Shown: positions 32,703 through 41,697, numbered from the stretch's first letter. The stretch is 64,000 bases of DNA from a virus (IMGVR_UViG_3300022939_001737:22001-86000), one strand, 5' to 3'. Notes: a model not told the origin generated them from the sequence alone. Numbers and translations: made by a program.

Positions 32703-33596
32703 TTATAATCCAAATGCTATAGATAGTGCTAGTGCTGTACTATCAGTGTATTGTTTGTTTGTTATATCTTCGTCCGCTGTCGGTGTCGCAGTAACCTTTG
32801 CTGTGCTAAATGATGCAGCAGCCGGTGTAATTGCTCCAATTGTACTGTTATTTATTGTACTATCAATTATTGTTCCTGACAAGCCGGTTGAACCTATTTT
32901 TGATATTTCTTGTCCTTCTATTCGCAAAGATATTTCGTTTACTGCCTCTAACTCTAAGTTATTAGAGGATGCTAAACTTGTAATTCCTGTGCCGCCTACA
33001 TTCAGTGATCCGCCGATATATAAATCTTTTTCAATTCCTAATCCGCCAGCTAACGTTACTGAGCCAGTAGTAGGAGAGGTCGAATTTAAAACATCAGTTA
33101 CACTTATTGTTCCAAATCTTCCTATTGGATCAACAACATTTATGACACCAAAATTAGTACGATTTGTATCTGTATAATACAGCGTATCTGGAGCATTCAA
33201 CGGTATACTAAATCTTAAAGTACCGTCGTTCTTTCCCTGAGCGTCAGATCCTGTTGATCCGTCACTGTGAGAGATGCCTGTGTTGTATAAACCAGAATCT
33301 ATTTGGTTTCCTGAAACTATAAAAAAGTTTAGTACAGGAACATCAAGAGCAAAAGTATATACTGATTGCCTAGCAACACTTATAGAAGGATTTGTGCCCG
33401 TAGCTTCTGCTATAGAAAATGAGTTAGTTTGTGTATCTACTGTTACGGTGAAATCAACAATAGTTACATCGTCATCGTCGCCTGGAGTAGTTGCTGTGAT
33501 AATACTATTTGCAATAATATTACCTTCTTCATCTACAGTGAATCCTGGCCCTTTGAAACCATATTTTGATTCAAACGGTGAATTAATTACAGCCAT
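32703..33596 (-). CDS. Fibre-like virion protein
   Basis: A 297-residue protein, MAVINSPFESKYGFKGPGFTVDEEGNI, with a middle beta-rich part (TFALDVPVLNFFIVSGNQI; TLRFSIPLNAPDTLYYTD) and a C-terminal fibre-like part with GSVTLAGGLGIEKDLYIGGSLNVGG, typical of phage tail-fibre stems. It lies four bases upstream of the giant protein gene and has a late-type octamer and AGGAG ahead of its ATG. It may be a fibre or baseplate connector; no specific T4 counterpart is recognised. Confidence 0.6.
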   Translation of the reverse strand: MAVINSPFESKYGFKGPGFTVDEEGNIIANSIITATTPGDDDDVTIVDFTVTVDTQTNSFSIAEATGTNPSISVARQSVYTFALDVPVLNFFIVSGNQIDSGLYNTGISHSDGSTGSDAQGKNDGTLRFSIPLNAPDTLYYTDTNRTNFGVINVVDPIGRFGTISVTDVLNSTSPTTGSVTLAGGLGIEKDLYIGGSLNVGGTGITSLASSNNLELEAVNEISLRIEGQEISKIGSTGLSGTIIDSTINNSTIGAITPAAASFSTAKVTATPTADEDITNKQYTDSTALALSIAFGL

Positions 33597-33613
33597 TATT
33601 ACTCTCCTATATG

Positions 33614-33621
33614 TTATTTAT
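33614..33621 (-). promoter_or_regulatory. Probable late promoter for the 33596-26550 operon
   Basis: The minus strand reads ATAAATAA, then CATAT and the Shine-Dalgarno AGGAG before the ATG at 33596. It overlaps the stop codon of the upstream 139-residue gene. Confidence 0.5.
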
Positions 33622-34040
33622 CAGACAATAGGAGGAGTAAGTGTGTGAAAATATTGTCCTGTGAATATAGCTTTGGCGCCAGTAAAGTTTGTTCCAAGCT
33701 CTGTATCTATAACCGGAGTAAGATTTACATCAACATAACTGTCATTAACTGTTACTTCGACTTCTACAATGTCATTAAGAGTATTATTTCTTGCAAATAC
33801 TACAACACTTGCTCTATCAATACTAGCAGTAACTAATGCTTTAAGTATTTCTTTGTTGTCTCTATCAAAGTCTACACTTATAGTATATTCAACTGTTGCA
33901 AAATCGCCAACGTGCCATCGATCTATGCGTGTAGAACCATAGATTTGTTTCCAGGGACCTTTATGACTTAATCCTGCGTTATTTCTAAATAATACTGTGT
34001 TTTTCATTCCTTTTGCTAGGAATTTTTTTAGATCTTGCAT
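33621..34040 (-). CDS. Conserved small virion-type protein
   Basis: A 139-residue beta-rich protein (MQDLKKFLAKGMKNTVLFRNNAGLSHKGPWKQIYGS) with strands DFATVEYTISVDF and IVEVEVTVNDSYVDVNL. The N-terminal LKKFLAKG leader resembles the short helical leaders of several phage virion proteins. It lies between the carbamoyltransferase gene and the fibre-like gene, with its own late promoter at 34064-34071. The function is unknown. Confidence 0.55.
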   Translation of the reverse strand: MQDLKKFLAKGMKNTVLFRNNAGLSHKGPWKQIYGSTRIDRWHVGDFATVEYTISVDFDRDNKEILKALVTASIDRASVVVFARNNTLNDIVEVEVTVNDSYVDVNLTPVIDTELGTNFTGAKAIFTGQYFHTLTPPIV

Positions 34041-34063
34041 TATGATACCTTGCTATTGACACA

Positions 34064-34071
34064 GTATTTAT
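34064..34071 (-). promoter_or_regulatory. Late promoter for the 139-residue gene
   Basis: The minus strand reads ATAAATAC at the end of the carbamoyltransferase gene, about 23 bases before the ATG at 34040, with AAGGTA as a weak Shine-Dalgarno. Confidence 0.65.
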
Positions 34072-35864
34072 CAGTTTTTTACAGTTATTAATTTTCCGTA
34101 TTCGGGCAAGTAAAGATATTCTATTCTACTATTAACTAAAGTACGTACAGCATCATCTAGAGTTTCCACTAAAGGTTCGCCGCCTAAATTGAAACTAGTA
34201 TTGAAAATAATTGGACAACCTGTGCGTTCTTTAAATGCTTTAATTATATTGTAATAGTTTTCATTCTGTTCTTTATTCACTGTTTGTATGCGACAAGTTC
34301 CGTCTACGTGAATAATAGCAGGTATTTTTTCTTCAACACCGGGTTGACAATTTACAGCATACATCATTGTAGGCGACGACTTCATACCGCGTAGATCAAA
34401 CCATTCGTGTGCATCTTCTTCTAGAATTGATCCTGCAAACGGACGAAAGTACTCTCGACGTTTGACTTCGTTTACAAAATCCTTACCATTAGGATCTGTT
34501 GGATCATACATAATACTTCTGTTACCTAAAGCTCTTGGACCATTTTCACTTTTACCTTGAAACAGTGTAACGATATTTCTATCAACCATTAAGTTAATTA
34601 TATCGTCTTGTGAGGCATCAACTATACCGGCATTATACTTTTTCACAACACTTTCGATTTCAGAATCGGTATAGCAGTATGCCGGACCGTAGTAAACTGT
34701 TTCTGCTTGTGGTTTAACTGTAGTATCACCGGTAGTATTGTGATGCCAAAGTAAAGCTGCACCCATTGCTGTGCCTGCATCATTAGAAACAGGCTCTACA
34801 TAAATTTCAATTCCTTCGTCTTTTAATTCGTTAAGGTAATAATAATTTGCTACACAATTTAATCCATAGCCGCCACTTATAACAACTTTTTTACAATCAC
34901 TTAGTTCAACAGCGTGTCTAATTAAATCTGCTACTGCTTTTTGTGATTCTGTTTGTACAGCATACGCCATATCTCTTCTATTATCTAAAGTGGTTATGTC
35001 ATCTGCTTCATAGTTTTGTAAGTACTTGTACATATTTGCATTTACAACAGCACCGTTAGGATATCTTGGTAGTATTAAATTTCTATTTGTTGTAGGAACT
35101 ATACAATCATTATCTTCTATAATTTCAGGAAATTCGTCATTAGGTTTTCCGTAAGGAAATAGTCCCATAGTTTTACCTGCTTCAATACTGCTCCAACCAC
35201 AATATTCTGTTACTGCTTCATATGCTTTTACAATACCTGCTTTGTCTGATAAGGACAAATTAAATTTTGCGTCTGGTTCCCAATCTCCGCCACTAAAATC
35301 CGGAAGATAAACATTAACCAACATATTTCTTGCACCCATTGTTTTGTGCAGTGTTTCGATATTAGCAGGATATGTGCATTTGTAGATACTTTCAGTTTCA
35401 TATACAGTCATACTTTCGTCTCCTATTGTAAGAGGAAAGAAAGTTCCTGCTCCATCAACAATTACTGCAACTGCTTCTTCAAAACCACTATTATAAAAAG
35501 CAAGTCCAGCGTGTAACTTATGATGGAACATTGCCATATCAATCACTTGCGGGTGACCGTCATCCGAATGAGGTAAATCTTCGATTAAACCTATTTTTCT
35601 AGCAAGCCCGGTGTAAATATCTTCACCGGTATAATCAAGTTGTCCCGCACCATTAAGTGGTGTAGTATGTGCAACAACCAAATAATCAATTTTATCTGTA
35701 TACTCTTTAATTGCAAGAATAGATGCTAGAGGTCCACCGTCGTACTTTTTTCTTGTAAGTCTTTCTTCTTCTATACTAAAAACTATCTCGCCATCTTTTA
35801 GAAGACAAACTCCTGCGTTATGTCCTCTTGCAATGCCTGCTATCCAAACTGGACTATTTTCCAT
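34071..35864 (-). CDS. Carbamoyltransferase (NodU/CmcH/TobZ family)
   Basis: A 597-residue O-carbamoyltransferase, which uses carbamoyl phosphate and ATP to carbamoylate a hydroxyl, often on a sugar. The Kae1-like domain carries GHNAGVCLLKDGEIVFSIEEERLTRKK and the metal-binding FHHKLHAG (about 111-118). The YrdC-like C-terminal domain has GPRALGNRS (about 440-448), FRPFAGSIL and PIIFNTSFN. The length is normal for the family, so the enzyme is probably active. It sits two bases from the SGNH-like gene, in a three-gene surface-modification cassette with the GT9 enzyme. Confidence 0.92.
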   Translation of the reverse strand: MENSPVWIAGIARGHNAGVCLLKDGEIVFSIEEERLTRKKYDGGPLASILAIKEYTDKIDYLVVAHTTPLNGAGQLDYTGEDIYTGLARKIGLIEDLPHSDDGHPQVIDMAMFHHKLHAGLAFYNSGFEEAVAVIVDGAGTFFPLTIGDESMTVYETESIYKCTYPANIETLHKTMGARNMLVNVYLPDFSGGDWEPDAKFNLSLSDKAGIVKAYEAVTEYCGWSSIEAGKTMGLFPYGKPNDEFPEIIEDNDCIVPTTNRNLILPRYPNGAVVNANMYKYLQNYEADDITTLDNRRDMAYAVQTESQKAVADLIRHAVELSDCKKVVISGGYGLNCVANYYYLNELKDEGIEIYVEPVSNDAGTAMGAALLWHHNTTGDTTVKPQAETVYYGPAYCYTDSEIESVVKKYNAGIVDASQDDIINLMVDRNIVTLFQGKSENGPRALGNRSIMYDPTDPNGKDFVNEVKRREYFRPFAGSILEEDAHEWFDLRGMKSSPTMMYAVNCQPGVEEKIPAIIHVDGTCRIQTVNKEQNENYYNIIKAFKERTGCPIIFNTSFNLGGEPLVETLDDAVRTLVNSRIEYLYLPEYGKLITVKN

Positions 35865-35866
35865 AT

Positions 35867-36715
35867 TTAATAACCTCTATATGTTTTATCAAAATTGCTT
35901 AATTCTCTATACAACACATCACCATACATTTGTAAATCGTCTATGTTTTGTTTTAATGCATCGCACGTATTAACACAATCTTTTTGTTCTAACGTTAATT
36001 TAGAATTATCTATATTCAAACTTGGTTTTAATACATTATATAACCAATCTATACCTAGAGCAGGTGACGGATGTGGATCTATAAAATCTTTCCATTCATA
36101 TAACAGATCTTGACTTTTCCAACAATATAACCCTATTGGGTCTACCCAATTTTTATTGTCTAATATTTTTTTGTATGGTAAAAAATCTAAATCTTGCCAT
36201 AAATTTATATTACTATTTTGTGCCTCACCATAACTGGAGGGAATATTATAGTCTGAACCTAGTTTTGCAAAGTCCCCTATCGTTGTCATTTTCCAATTAC
36301 AATCTGTAGTTTCTAATAGTTTTATTGTACTATAGATTGCATTCAATGTCAACATTACATAAGATTTTTCATCAAAAAAATTATCAATCCATTTTTTATC
36401 ATAAAGATCTTTATTCGTATATGAAAATAGGCCGCCTTTCGTTTTCCAATTATATTCAGTATCTCTGCCTTTTGGGGGTTGTCTAAACATATGATAATCA
36501 TTACGTAAATGGCTAGTCCATTGAACTACAACAATATCATCTTTTGTAAAATTATTTTTTAAATTACATTCTGCAACTCTATTGGATATTGCAACATTTC
36601 CTATACCGGGTACACCCCAATTTTCAAATTGATCAAATTCTAATCCAAATAAATCTGCATAAGAAGGCCAGGCATAGTTAGTAAAACTACAGCCAAATGT
36701 GAAAAGTCTTTCCAT
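35867..36715 (-). CDS. SGNH/GDSL-like hydrolase
   Basis: A 282-residue protein with the block I signature FTFGCSFTNYAWPSYAD (Ser10 the presumed nucleophile), a block II-type glycine in NWGVPGIGNVAISNR, and DPHPSPALG (about 212-220) as the likely Asp-His of block V. SGNH enzymes of this kind often add or remove acetyl or other ester groups on glycans. The ATG overlaps the stop of the GT9 gene by one base. It is probably an esterase or O-acyl-modifying enzyme acting with the carbamoyltransferase; the acceptor is unknown. Confidence 0.7.
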   Translation of the reverse strand: MERLFTFGCSFTNYAWPSYADLFGLEFDQFENWGVPGIGNVAISNRVAECNLKNNFTKDDIVVVQWTSHLRNDYHMFRQPPKGRDTEYNWKTKGGLFSYTNKDLYDKKWIDNFFDEKSYVMLTLNAIYSTIKLLETTDCNWKMTTIGDFAKLGSDYNIPSSYGEAQNSNINLWQDLDFLPYKKILDNKNWVDPIGLYCWKSQDLLYEWKDFIDPHPSPALGIDWLYNVLKPSLNIDNSKLTLEQKDCVNTCDALKQNIDDLQMYGDVLYRELSNFDKTYRGY

Positions 36716-37647
36716 TATTTTAAAGCAGTCTTTACCTCTTTCACAATTACATCTTCTATCTTTTCATTCATTGCCATTACGCCTTCGTTCTGTCTATCAA
36801 CATATTCATCTACTGTAATTCTTATAGGAGAGTATATTCTTACACCTTCTCCCATATCTAGTATTTTAAATTTTTCCTCATTCGGATAAGAAACATTTTG
36901 TTCAAATGTACTTCCTAATATTACAGTAGCATTTTTTTCAAATGAGTATGCAATATGCTGACCTACACTATCACAACCTAAAAAATGATCTGCTTGAGCA
37001 ATAATTGCACTCCATTCTCTTAGTCCAATACCTTGGGGTATAGCAATAGGTTCTGTAATTCCGTGTTTTTGAAATTCAAATGCAATTTCGCCCATATATA
37101 CAACAGCAAAATCTTTTGTAAGTTTTTTTACTAGACTTAATACATTTTCTGGTTCGAAACTTCTGCCACTAAAATCAGTGATCATACCATTTTCGTTAAA
37201 CACTCCGCGGCCAAAAGGTTGAAATACAATTACTTTATCTTTTTTTGTTTTTTCTTTAACGTCTTTTATAACTTGAGCTCCAGCAATTTTTTCTTGTTTG
37301 CTTAAAACTATTTTTGGTCTAGGTAAGTCTCTTATACCTTTATCATTGATAGCAATATCATATGCTTCTGCTAAACTTGCTTTTTGATTATAGTATTCCC
37401 AAACACGGTATGGCTCAGGACTAACTAGATCCATATCTTTCAATTTGTCTTCAAACAAATTTTTATGCCAAACATCATATGCCTTTGCGTGTAACAAAGG
37501 ATGTCCTTTATAAAAGTCAGTGCCGCCCTCGCATACAATAATAAAATTGTTATCTGGGTTTTCTTCAGCAAATTTTTCTAAAGCAGGTATTGAACAAACT
37601 ACTCTCCCTGCACCACCGTTTATAAAAAAGGCTTTATCTCTTGACAT
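36715..37647 (-). CDS. Glycosyltransferase family 9 (heptosyltransferase-like)
   Basis: A 310-residue GT-B enzyme. It starts MSRDKAFFINGGAGRVVCSIPALEKFAEENP, the acceptor-domain pattern of GT9, and has ADHFLGCDSVGQHIAYS (about 217-233), the family's donor-site signature with Asp-Ser-x-Gly replaced by Asp-Ser-Val-Gly. GT9 includes the ADP-heptose:LPS heptosyltransferases, so it could use the ADP-heptose made by the HldE/HldD operon at 23592-26553; that link is inference. It is first in a cassette with the SGNH-like and carbamoyltransferase genes, behind a full TATAAATA promoter. Confidence 0.72.
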   Translation of the reverse strand: MSRDKAFFINGGAGRVVCSIPALEKFAEENPDNNFIIVCEGGTDFYKGHPLLHAKAYDVWHKNLFEDKLKDMDLVSPEPYRVWEYYNQKASLAEAYDIAINDKGIRDLPRPKIVLSKQEKIAGAQVIKDVKEKTKKDKVIVFQPFGRGVFNENGMITDFSGRSFEPENVLSLVKKLTKDFAVVYMGEIAFEFQKHGITEPIAIPQGIGLREWSAIIAQADHFLGCDSVGQHIAYSFEKNATVILGSTFEQNVSYPNEEKFKILDMGEGVRIYSPIRITVDEYVDRQNEGVMAMNEKIEDVIVKEVKTALK

Positions 37648-37680
37648 ATTTTAAAATCCTATCTAAGTAATGTACGCACT

Positions 37681-37688
37681 TATTTATA
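37681..37688 (-). promoter_or_regulatory. T4-consensus late promoter for the GT9 cassette
   Basis: The minus strand reads TATAAATA exactly, about 34 bases before the ATG at 37647, with AGGAT as Shine-Dalgarno between. It drives the GT9, SGNH-like and carbamoyltransferase genes. Confidence 0.75.
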
Positions 37689-37717
37689 GGTGATTTTTAT
37701 TTGGTGTAGTCAAAGTG

Positions 37718-37738
37718 AAAGGCGCTCAAGGCGCCTTT
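37718..37738 (-). terminator. Likely terminator hairpin after the 320-residue gene
   Basis: AAAGGCGC and GCGCCTTT form an 8-bp perfect stem with a five-base loop, about 20 bases past the stop at 37761. The T-run that follows is short and interrupted (CACTTTGAC), so termination may be partial. Confidence 0.55.
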
Positions 37739-37760
37739 CTATTTAAGTATAAATTAGTAA

Positions 37761-38723
37761 TTATATATCTAAATTGTCTATAGCGTTATTTCTAAAATCA
37801 GGTTCCCCTGCGCCTTCTGCTGGATTTCTCAGTACATTAATCTTCCAGGGTTGAACAAGCTTTAATTTAGACATATTCAATTGTGCACCTGTTCCTGTGG
37901 AACTAGTTGTATAAAACACATTGTTGTACGTGCCTGCATCTGTATGATATGTGTGAGCATAAGACGGTGTTGATTTTTTCATCGCGGTAATTGTCCCACT
38001 TTCGTCTACTTCTGTCACAGTCATAAGTATGTCTGGTGCAGACGTACCATTTTTGAATACAGGATCACTAATAAGCAATCTATCATCTACACTGTAGCCT
38101 GAGCCACCATTGCCAATACTAATTGTCCATCCACATCCGTATAGTTCTGGAAACTGTCTTAGATATCTTTTGTACTTTGCTTGTTTTTCATATACTGCTG
38201 TTGGCATATCTTCAGACGTGTTTTTATCTGAAATTTCTAACAAATGATTTCTACGTTCTAACAATGCGTCCCACGTATCTATAGGTGCCTTCCAAGCAAA
38301 TGGTTTAACCCATTCTTGTGCGCCAGGATTGTATGTTATTTCATTTTTTTCGTATACGTGGTCAGGTAACATAGGATTGTTACGACGATAAGGTAAAGGA
38401 CTGTTTGGAATAATTTCTTCTATTTCTTCTACTGATTCAACATCTATTCCGCCCATATCATTAATAATAGCACAAAGTAGTGTATCTTCGTTACAGTCAA
38501 CTTCAACAGCATACTCATCACTAGTTCCGTCATTAAACTGTCCGTTATTCCAAACTTCTTCTGTAATGCAAGACCCAGTAACTTTATTTGTTTCTTTGTA
38601 TACCATTACATATTTTTTTGCAGGACCATTGTATGTCAATGTTCCTGTATTGTTTTGTTCGTTAGTTTGAGAATACTGATCGTCTGTAACCGGATAAGTA
38701 AATTCTTTTGAAATATTTTCCAT
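37761..38723 (-). CDS. Tail-adhesin partner protein with inserted repeat module
   Basis: A 320-residue protein related to the one at 40280-40930. Both begin with a beta domain (FTYPVTDDQYSQ...GTLTYNGPAKKYVMVYKETN), then carry TWDALLERRNHLLE, EDMPTAV and YLRQFPELYGCG, and end in a WKINV segment. This copy has an extra insert (GNGGSGYSVDDRLLISDP and following) that matches the repeats of the giant protein at 26550. It lies next to Cys/Gly-rich proteins and is probably part of the same adhesin assembly. The role is unknown. Confidence 0.6.
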   Translation of the reverse strand: MENISKEFTYPVTDDQYSQTNEQNNTGTLTYNGPAKKYVMVYKETNKVTGSCITEEVWNNGQFNDGTSDEYAVEVDCNEDTLLCAIINDMGGIDVESVEEIEEIIPNSPLPYRRNNPMLPDHVYEKNEITYNPGAQEWVKPFAWKAPIDTWDALLERRNHLLEISDKNTSEDMPTAVYEKQAKYKRYLRQFPELYGCGWTISIGNGGSGYSVDDRLLISDPVFKNGTSAPDILMTVTEVDESGTITAMKKSTPSYAHTYHTDAGTYNNVFYTTSSTGTGAQLNMSKLKLVQPWKINVLRNPAEGAGEPDFRNNAIDNLDI

Positions 38724-38736
38724 ATTAAAATCCTAT

Positions 38737-39516
38737 TTAATAATAAACCACATATACTAGTCCGCCGCCACCCGGCTCACCTCCACAACACTTCGAGTCA
38801 TATTGTTGCGCAGAGTTTCCACCTGATCCTGGAAACGGAGCGTTACCGTACGCACAGGTACAACCGGCGTGCCAGCTTCTACATCCGCCTGGCCCTATTC
38901 TAAATCCACCAGCAGTAAATGGCGCTGTAGCTGTTGCGCTGTGAGCTTGGTCATAGCAATACTGTGTAGGATGGGCTCTTCCGTGTGTGCCCGGAGCACA
39001 AAAATCAAATGTTCCATTTGTACGTCCGCCACAACACCAACACATTGAACAGCATCCGTAACAGTTTTGGAAGTAAAAACACCTTCTGTAAGGACCGAAC
39101 TGTGCTTGACCTCCACACACTCTTGCTAGCCAGGTGCTGCTACCGCCACCACCTTGGTTACAAACGTGTGAACAACATCCGCAACATCCATATTCTGAAC
39201 TTGGGTCCGTACATTTGCCGCTACCAGCAGCACAGATTTGTATATTATCTCCAGGGCATACATTAATGCCTTTTACAGCATATCCTCCAGACGCTGAGCC
39301 GCCACCTTGTTGACAACAACAAACACCAGGCCCGGATCCGCCACCACTCCAAATTTCAAACACTGCATAGCTTACACCTGCTGGTACTGTCCATAAACAA
39401 CAACGACCACCATTTTCCCAGTTACGAGTGCTTGTATTATAAACCATAAACTCATTAGGCTCAATGGTTTCTCCTGCTTGGTATCCAAATAAATAATCTC
39501 TTAAACTTATAGCCAT
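38737..39516 (-). CDS. Cys/Gly-rich tail adhesin candidate (copy 3)
   Basis: A 259-residue protein with 28 cysteines and very many glycines. It shares the motif CCLWTVPAGVSYAVFEIWSGGGSG with the proteins at 39527 and 40944. Cysteines cluster in CCC, CCGCC and CWCCGG runs, and the end is GGGGLVYVVYY. Glycine-rich sequences with short conserved strands resemble the polyglycine sandwich of phage adhesins such as T2/T6 gp38, but the high cysteine content is unusual. The N-terminal MAISLRDYLFGYQAG probably anchors it to a fibre. It is the most cysteine-dense of the three. Confidence 0.7.
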   Translation of the reverse strand: MAISLRDYLFGYQAGETIEPNEFMVYNTSTRNWENGGRCCLWTVPAGVSYAVFEIWSGGGSGPGVCCCQQGGGSASGGYAVKGINVCPGDNIQICAAGSGKCTDPSSEYGCCGCCSHVCNQGGGGSSTWLARVCGGQAQFGPYRRCFYFQNCYGCCSMCWCCGGRTNGTFDFCAPGTHGRAHPTQYCYDQAHSATATAPFTAGGFRIGPGGCRSWHAGCTCAYGNAPFPGSGGNSAQQYDSKCCGGEPGGGGLVYVVYY

Positions 39517-39526
39517 ATCGTATTCC

Positions 39527-40279
39527 TTAACTCGCTACCGGATAATATATTGTTACCAATCCGCCTGCGCCATATTGTCCGCAGTATAATGTATTATCGT
39601 GACTTACAGCACTTGCTCCGCCGCCGCCGGGCCAATGTGGATCTCCACCTAGTTGTGTGCCGCAACCCTGACGACAGTAGCTCATTGTTCCTCTGTTACC
39701 TCCTGGTGTAAATGGTGCGCTTGGCATAAATCCGAATGCGTTTTGTGAACAAAAGCTATTTCCTTTTGCACTACCTGACATTCCGCAAAGTCCCATACCG
39801 CCTGTCCAGCTGCCGCAAGCAAATCCTGAGCATCCTTGACAATTACAACCAATCATAAAGTAACAGCGTGTGCCGCCTTGGCCGCCACCGCTTGCACAAG
39901 CAATTACCGAACCACCGTTAACTGCCATAAAACTAGGATTGCCCATACAACCGCAACAGTAACTTTGTGAACATCCTGTAGTTCCCGCTGCACATATTGT
40001 GTATTGTGCGCCTTCTGATACACCTTTTTCAAATTTTCTAGCATAAGAGCCTGAACCACCAGGCCAGCCAGCTCTACAGCAGCACGTTCCTGCGCCGCCG
40101 CCACCGCCGCCCCACATTTCAACAGCAAACCAATTTACACCTGCAGGCACTGTCCATAAGCAGCAAAACCCGCCATTGCTTTGTGTAGTTTTATTTGAGT
40201 TAAAAACGTGAAATTCAGTAAAAGCAACCGAACCTGCTCCACCTTCTCCAACCTGTAGTAGATCTCTTAAACCGGCCAT
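39527..40279 (-). CDS. Cys/Gly-rich tail adhesin candidate (copy 2)
   Basis: A 250-residue homologue of the neighbouring protein, with about 21 cysteines. The shared core is CCLWTVPAGVNWFAVEMWGGGGGG, and the N terminus MAGLRDLLQVGEG matches the LRDL leader of the other two copies. The C terminus ends GGLVTIYYPVAS. The middle carries GC and CC pairs spaced between glycine runs. The divergence of the middle against conserved ends suggests a variable binding surface. Confidence 0.7.
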   Translation of the reverse strand: MAGLRDLLQVGEGGAGSVAFTEFHVFNSNKTTQSNGGFCCLWTVPAGVNWFAVEMWGGGGGGAGTCCCRAGWPGGSGSYARKFEKGVSEGAQYTICAAGTTGCSQSYCCGCMGNPSFMAVNGGSVIACASGGGQGGTRCYFMIGCNCQGCSGFACGSWTGGMGLCGMSGSAKGNSFCSQNAFGFMPSAPFTPGGNRGTMSYCRQGCGTQLGGDPHWPGGGGASAVSHDNTLYCGQYGAGGLVTIYYPVAS

Positions 40280-40930
40280 TTATTCGCTCCCTGGTTCTCT
40301 TGGCATTTCTACCTTCCACGCTGCAATTTCATCTGCTGTACCATAACCGAATGTAGCAGGTAAATCTCTTAATTTTTGTCTATAATCAATCCACGGTTGC
40401 TTGATTTCATCTGGCATATCTGGAGATATTTTTCCGTCACTGCCTTCTAATGCACCGTTTCTTCCGTTAAGCACATCTTCCCAAGTAAAAGGTTCACCTT
40501 TCATTGGTCCTAGTGTCCAGCTTGAGCCGTCGTGTACTAATTCGTCTTTATTATATGTTTGACTCAGTCTAGCTACTGCTTCAAACTCTATAACTGTACC
40601 GTCTGGTAAAGTTTCTTGTGTAACTGACTCGTCTGCGTATGTAACTTTATCTTCGCAAATGATTCCCATAATCACAGGATCGTCAGCAGCTACTACTTCT
40701 ACTCGTCTATGGTTTACTGGTACAGGTACTTCTGCACCATCTTCCATTGTAGTCAATACAGGTTGTATTTGACTGAATGCTCCAGTATCTTCGTGTACAA
40801 ATATCCAAACTCTGTCTGGTCCTGTATAAGTTGCTGATGCTGTTAGTCCTGCATCTGTGGTAGATGCATACAACTCGTCAGCAATATTGTACGTAAAGTT
40901 TACTGTTGTTTCTGTAATTGGTGTTGGCAT
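40280..40930 (-). CDS. Tail-adhesin partner protein
   Basis: A 216-residue protein beginning with a beta domain (VNFTYNIADELYASTTDAGL; TYTGPDRVWIFVHED) and ending with a helical part (FTWEDVLNGRNGALEGSDGKISPDMPDEIKQPW). It is a shorter paralogue of the 37761-38723 protein without its insert. It lies between two Cys/Gly-rich genes, the position expected of a chaperone or connector for an adhesin. The function is unproven. Confidence 0.6.
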   Translation of the reverse strand: MPTPITETTVNFTYNIADELYASTTDAGLTASATYTGPDRVWIFVHEDTGAFSQIQPVLTTMEDGAEVPVPVNHRRVEVVAADDPVIMGIICEDKVTYADESVTQETLPDGTVIEFEAVARLSQTYNKDELVHDGSSWTLGPMKGEPFTWEDVLNGRNGALEGSDGKISPDMPDEIKQPWIDYRQKLRDLPATFGYGTADEIAAWKVEMPREPGSE

Positions 40931-40943
40931 CTTTTTCTTTCCT

Positions 40944-41696
40944 TTAAGTATATGAAACTTTTATCATTCCACTAGCACCGTGTTGTCCGTAACAACGTCC
41001 GTCACTACAGGCTCTACCTGTTGATCCAGCACCTGCTGGATTACTAGGAGGTGAACACATATAGTAAACGCCCGATCCTGATGGTTCTTTAGCGCAGTAT
41101 TGTGCAGTTTGTCTATCTGCTTGGAATCCTCCGGAGGTCCAGGTTGATATGTCACTTCTGCAATAACAATTTATATAACTGATGTTTCCTGTTCCGTCCA
41201 TTACAACATCGCCTAAGCCAGTTCCTGATAGTAATCCCCAGCAGCATATATATCCGTAACAAAATCCGCCTCTTGTCATATCAGAGCAGCCGCCGTTTCC
41301 GCCAAGGGCACATCCTATTGTTCCACTTGTTTGTATATCATAAACATAACTTGGTTGCGCTCTAGGTGAGATTCCACAGCAACCATTACAGTCACTTGAT
41401 CCGCCTGCGCAAAGCCTGTATTGACATCCTTCGGCTGTGGCGATAGAAATTTTTGCATATGAACCGCCTGTTGGCATTGTGCCAGCACGTTCACAACATC
41501 TAGCTCCCTGACCTATACCGCCTGATCCCCACATTTCAAATGTAACTCTGGATGTGCCTGCAGGCACTGTCCAAAGGCAGCAACAACCTCCGCTGTTTGC
41601 TCCATTATCATTTAATCTGTGAACATAGAAAACTCTATTAGGATTTCCTATTGACGGCGGTGATTGATCTGAAAGTAGTGTACGTAAACTTGGCAT
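40944..41696 (-). CDS. Cys/Gly-rich tail adhesin candidate (copy 1)
   Basis: A 250-residue member of the same family with about 21 cysteines. The N terminus MPSLRTLLSDQ corresponds to the LRDL leader, and CCCLWTVPAGTSRVTFEMWGSGG is the conserved core. It ends GASGMIKVSYT. The overall length, the core motif and the ends match the copies at 39527 and 38737, while the middle is diverged. It is the first of the three genes in transcription order. Confidence 0.7.
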   Translation of the reverse strand: MPSLRTLLSDQSPPSIGNPNRVFYVHRLNDNGANSGGCCCLWTVPAGTSRVTFEMWGSGGIGQGARCCERAGTMPTGGSYAKISIATAEGCQYRLCAGGSSDCNGCCGISPRAQPSYVYDIQTSGTIGCALGGNGGCSDMTRGGFCYGYICCWGLLSGTGLGDVVMDGTGNISYINCYCRSDISTWTSGGFQADRQTAQYCAKEPSGSGVYYMCSPPSNPAGAGSTGRACSDGRCYGQHGASGMIKVSYT

Positions 41697-41697
41697 C

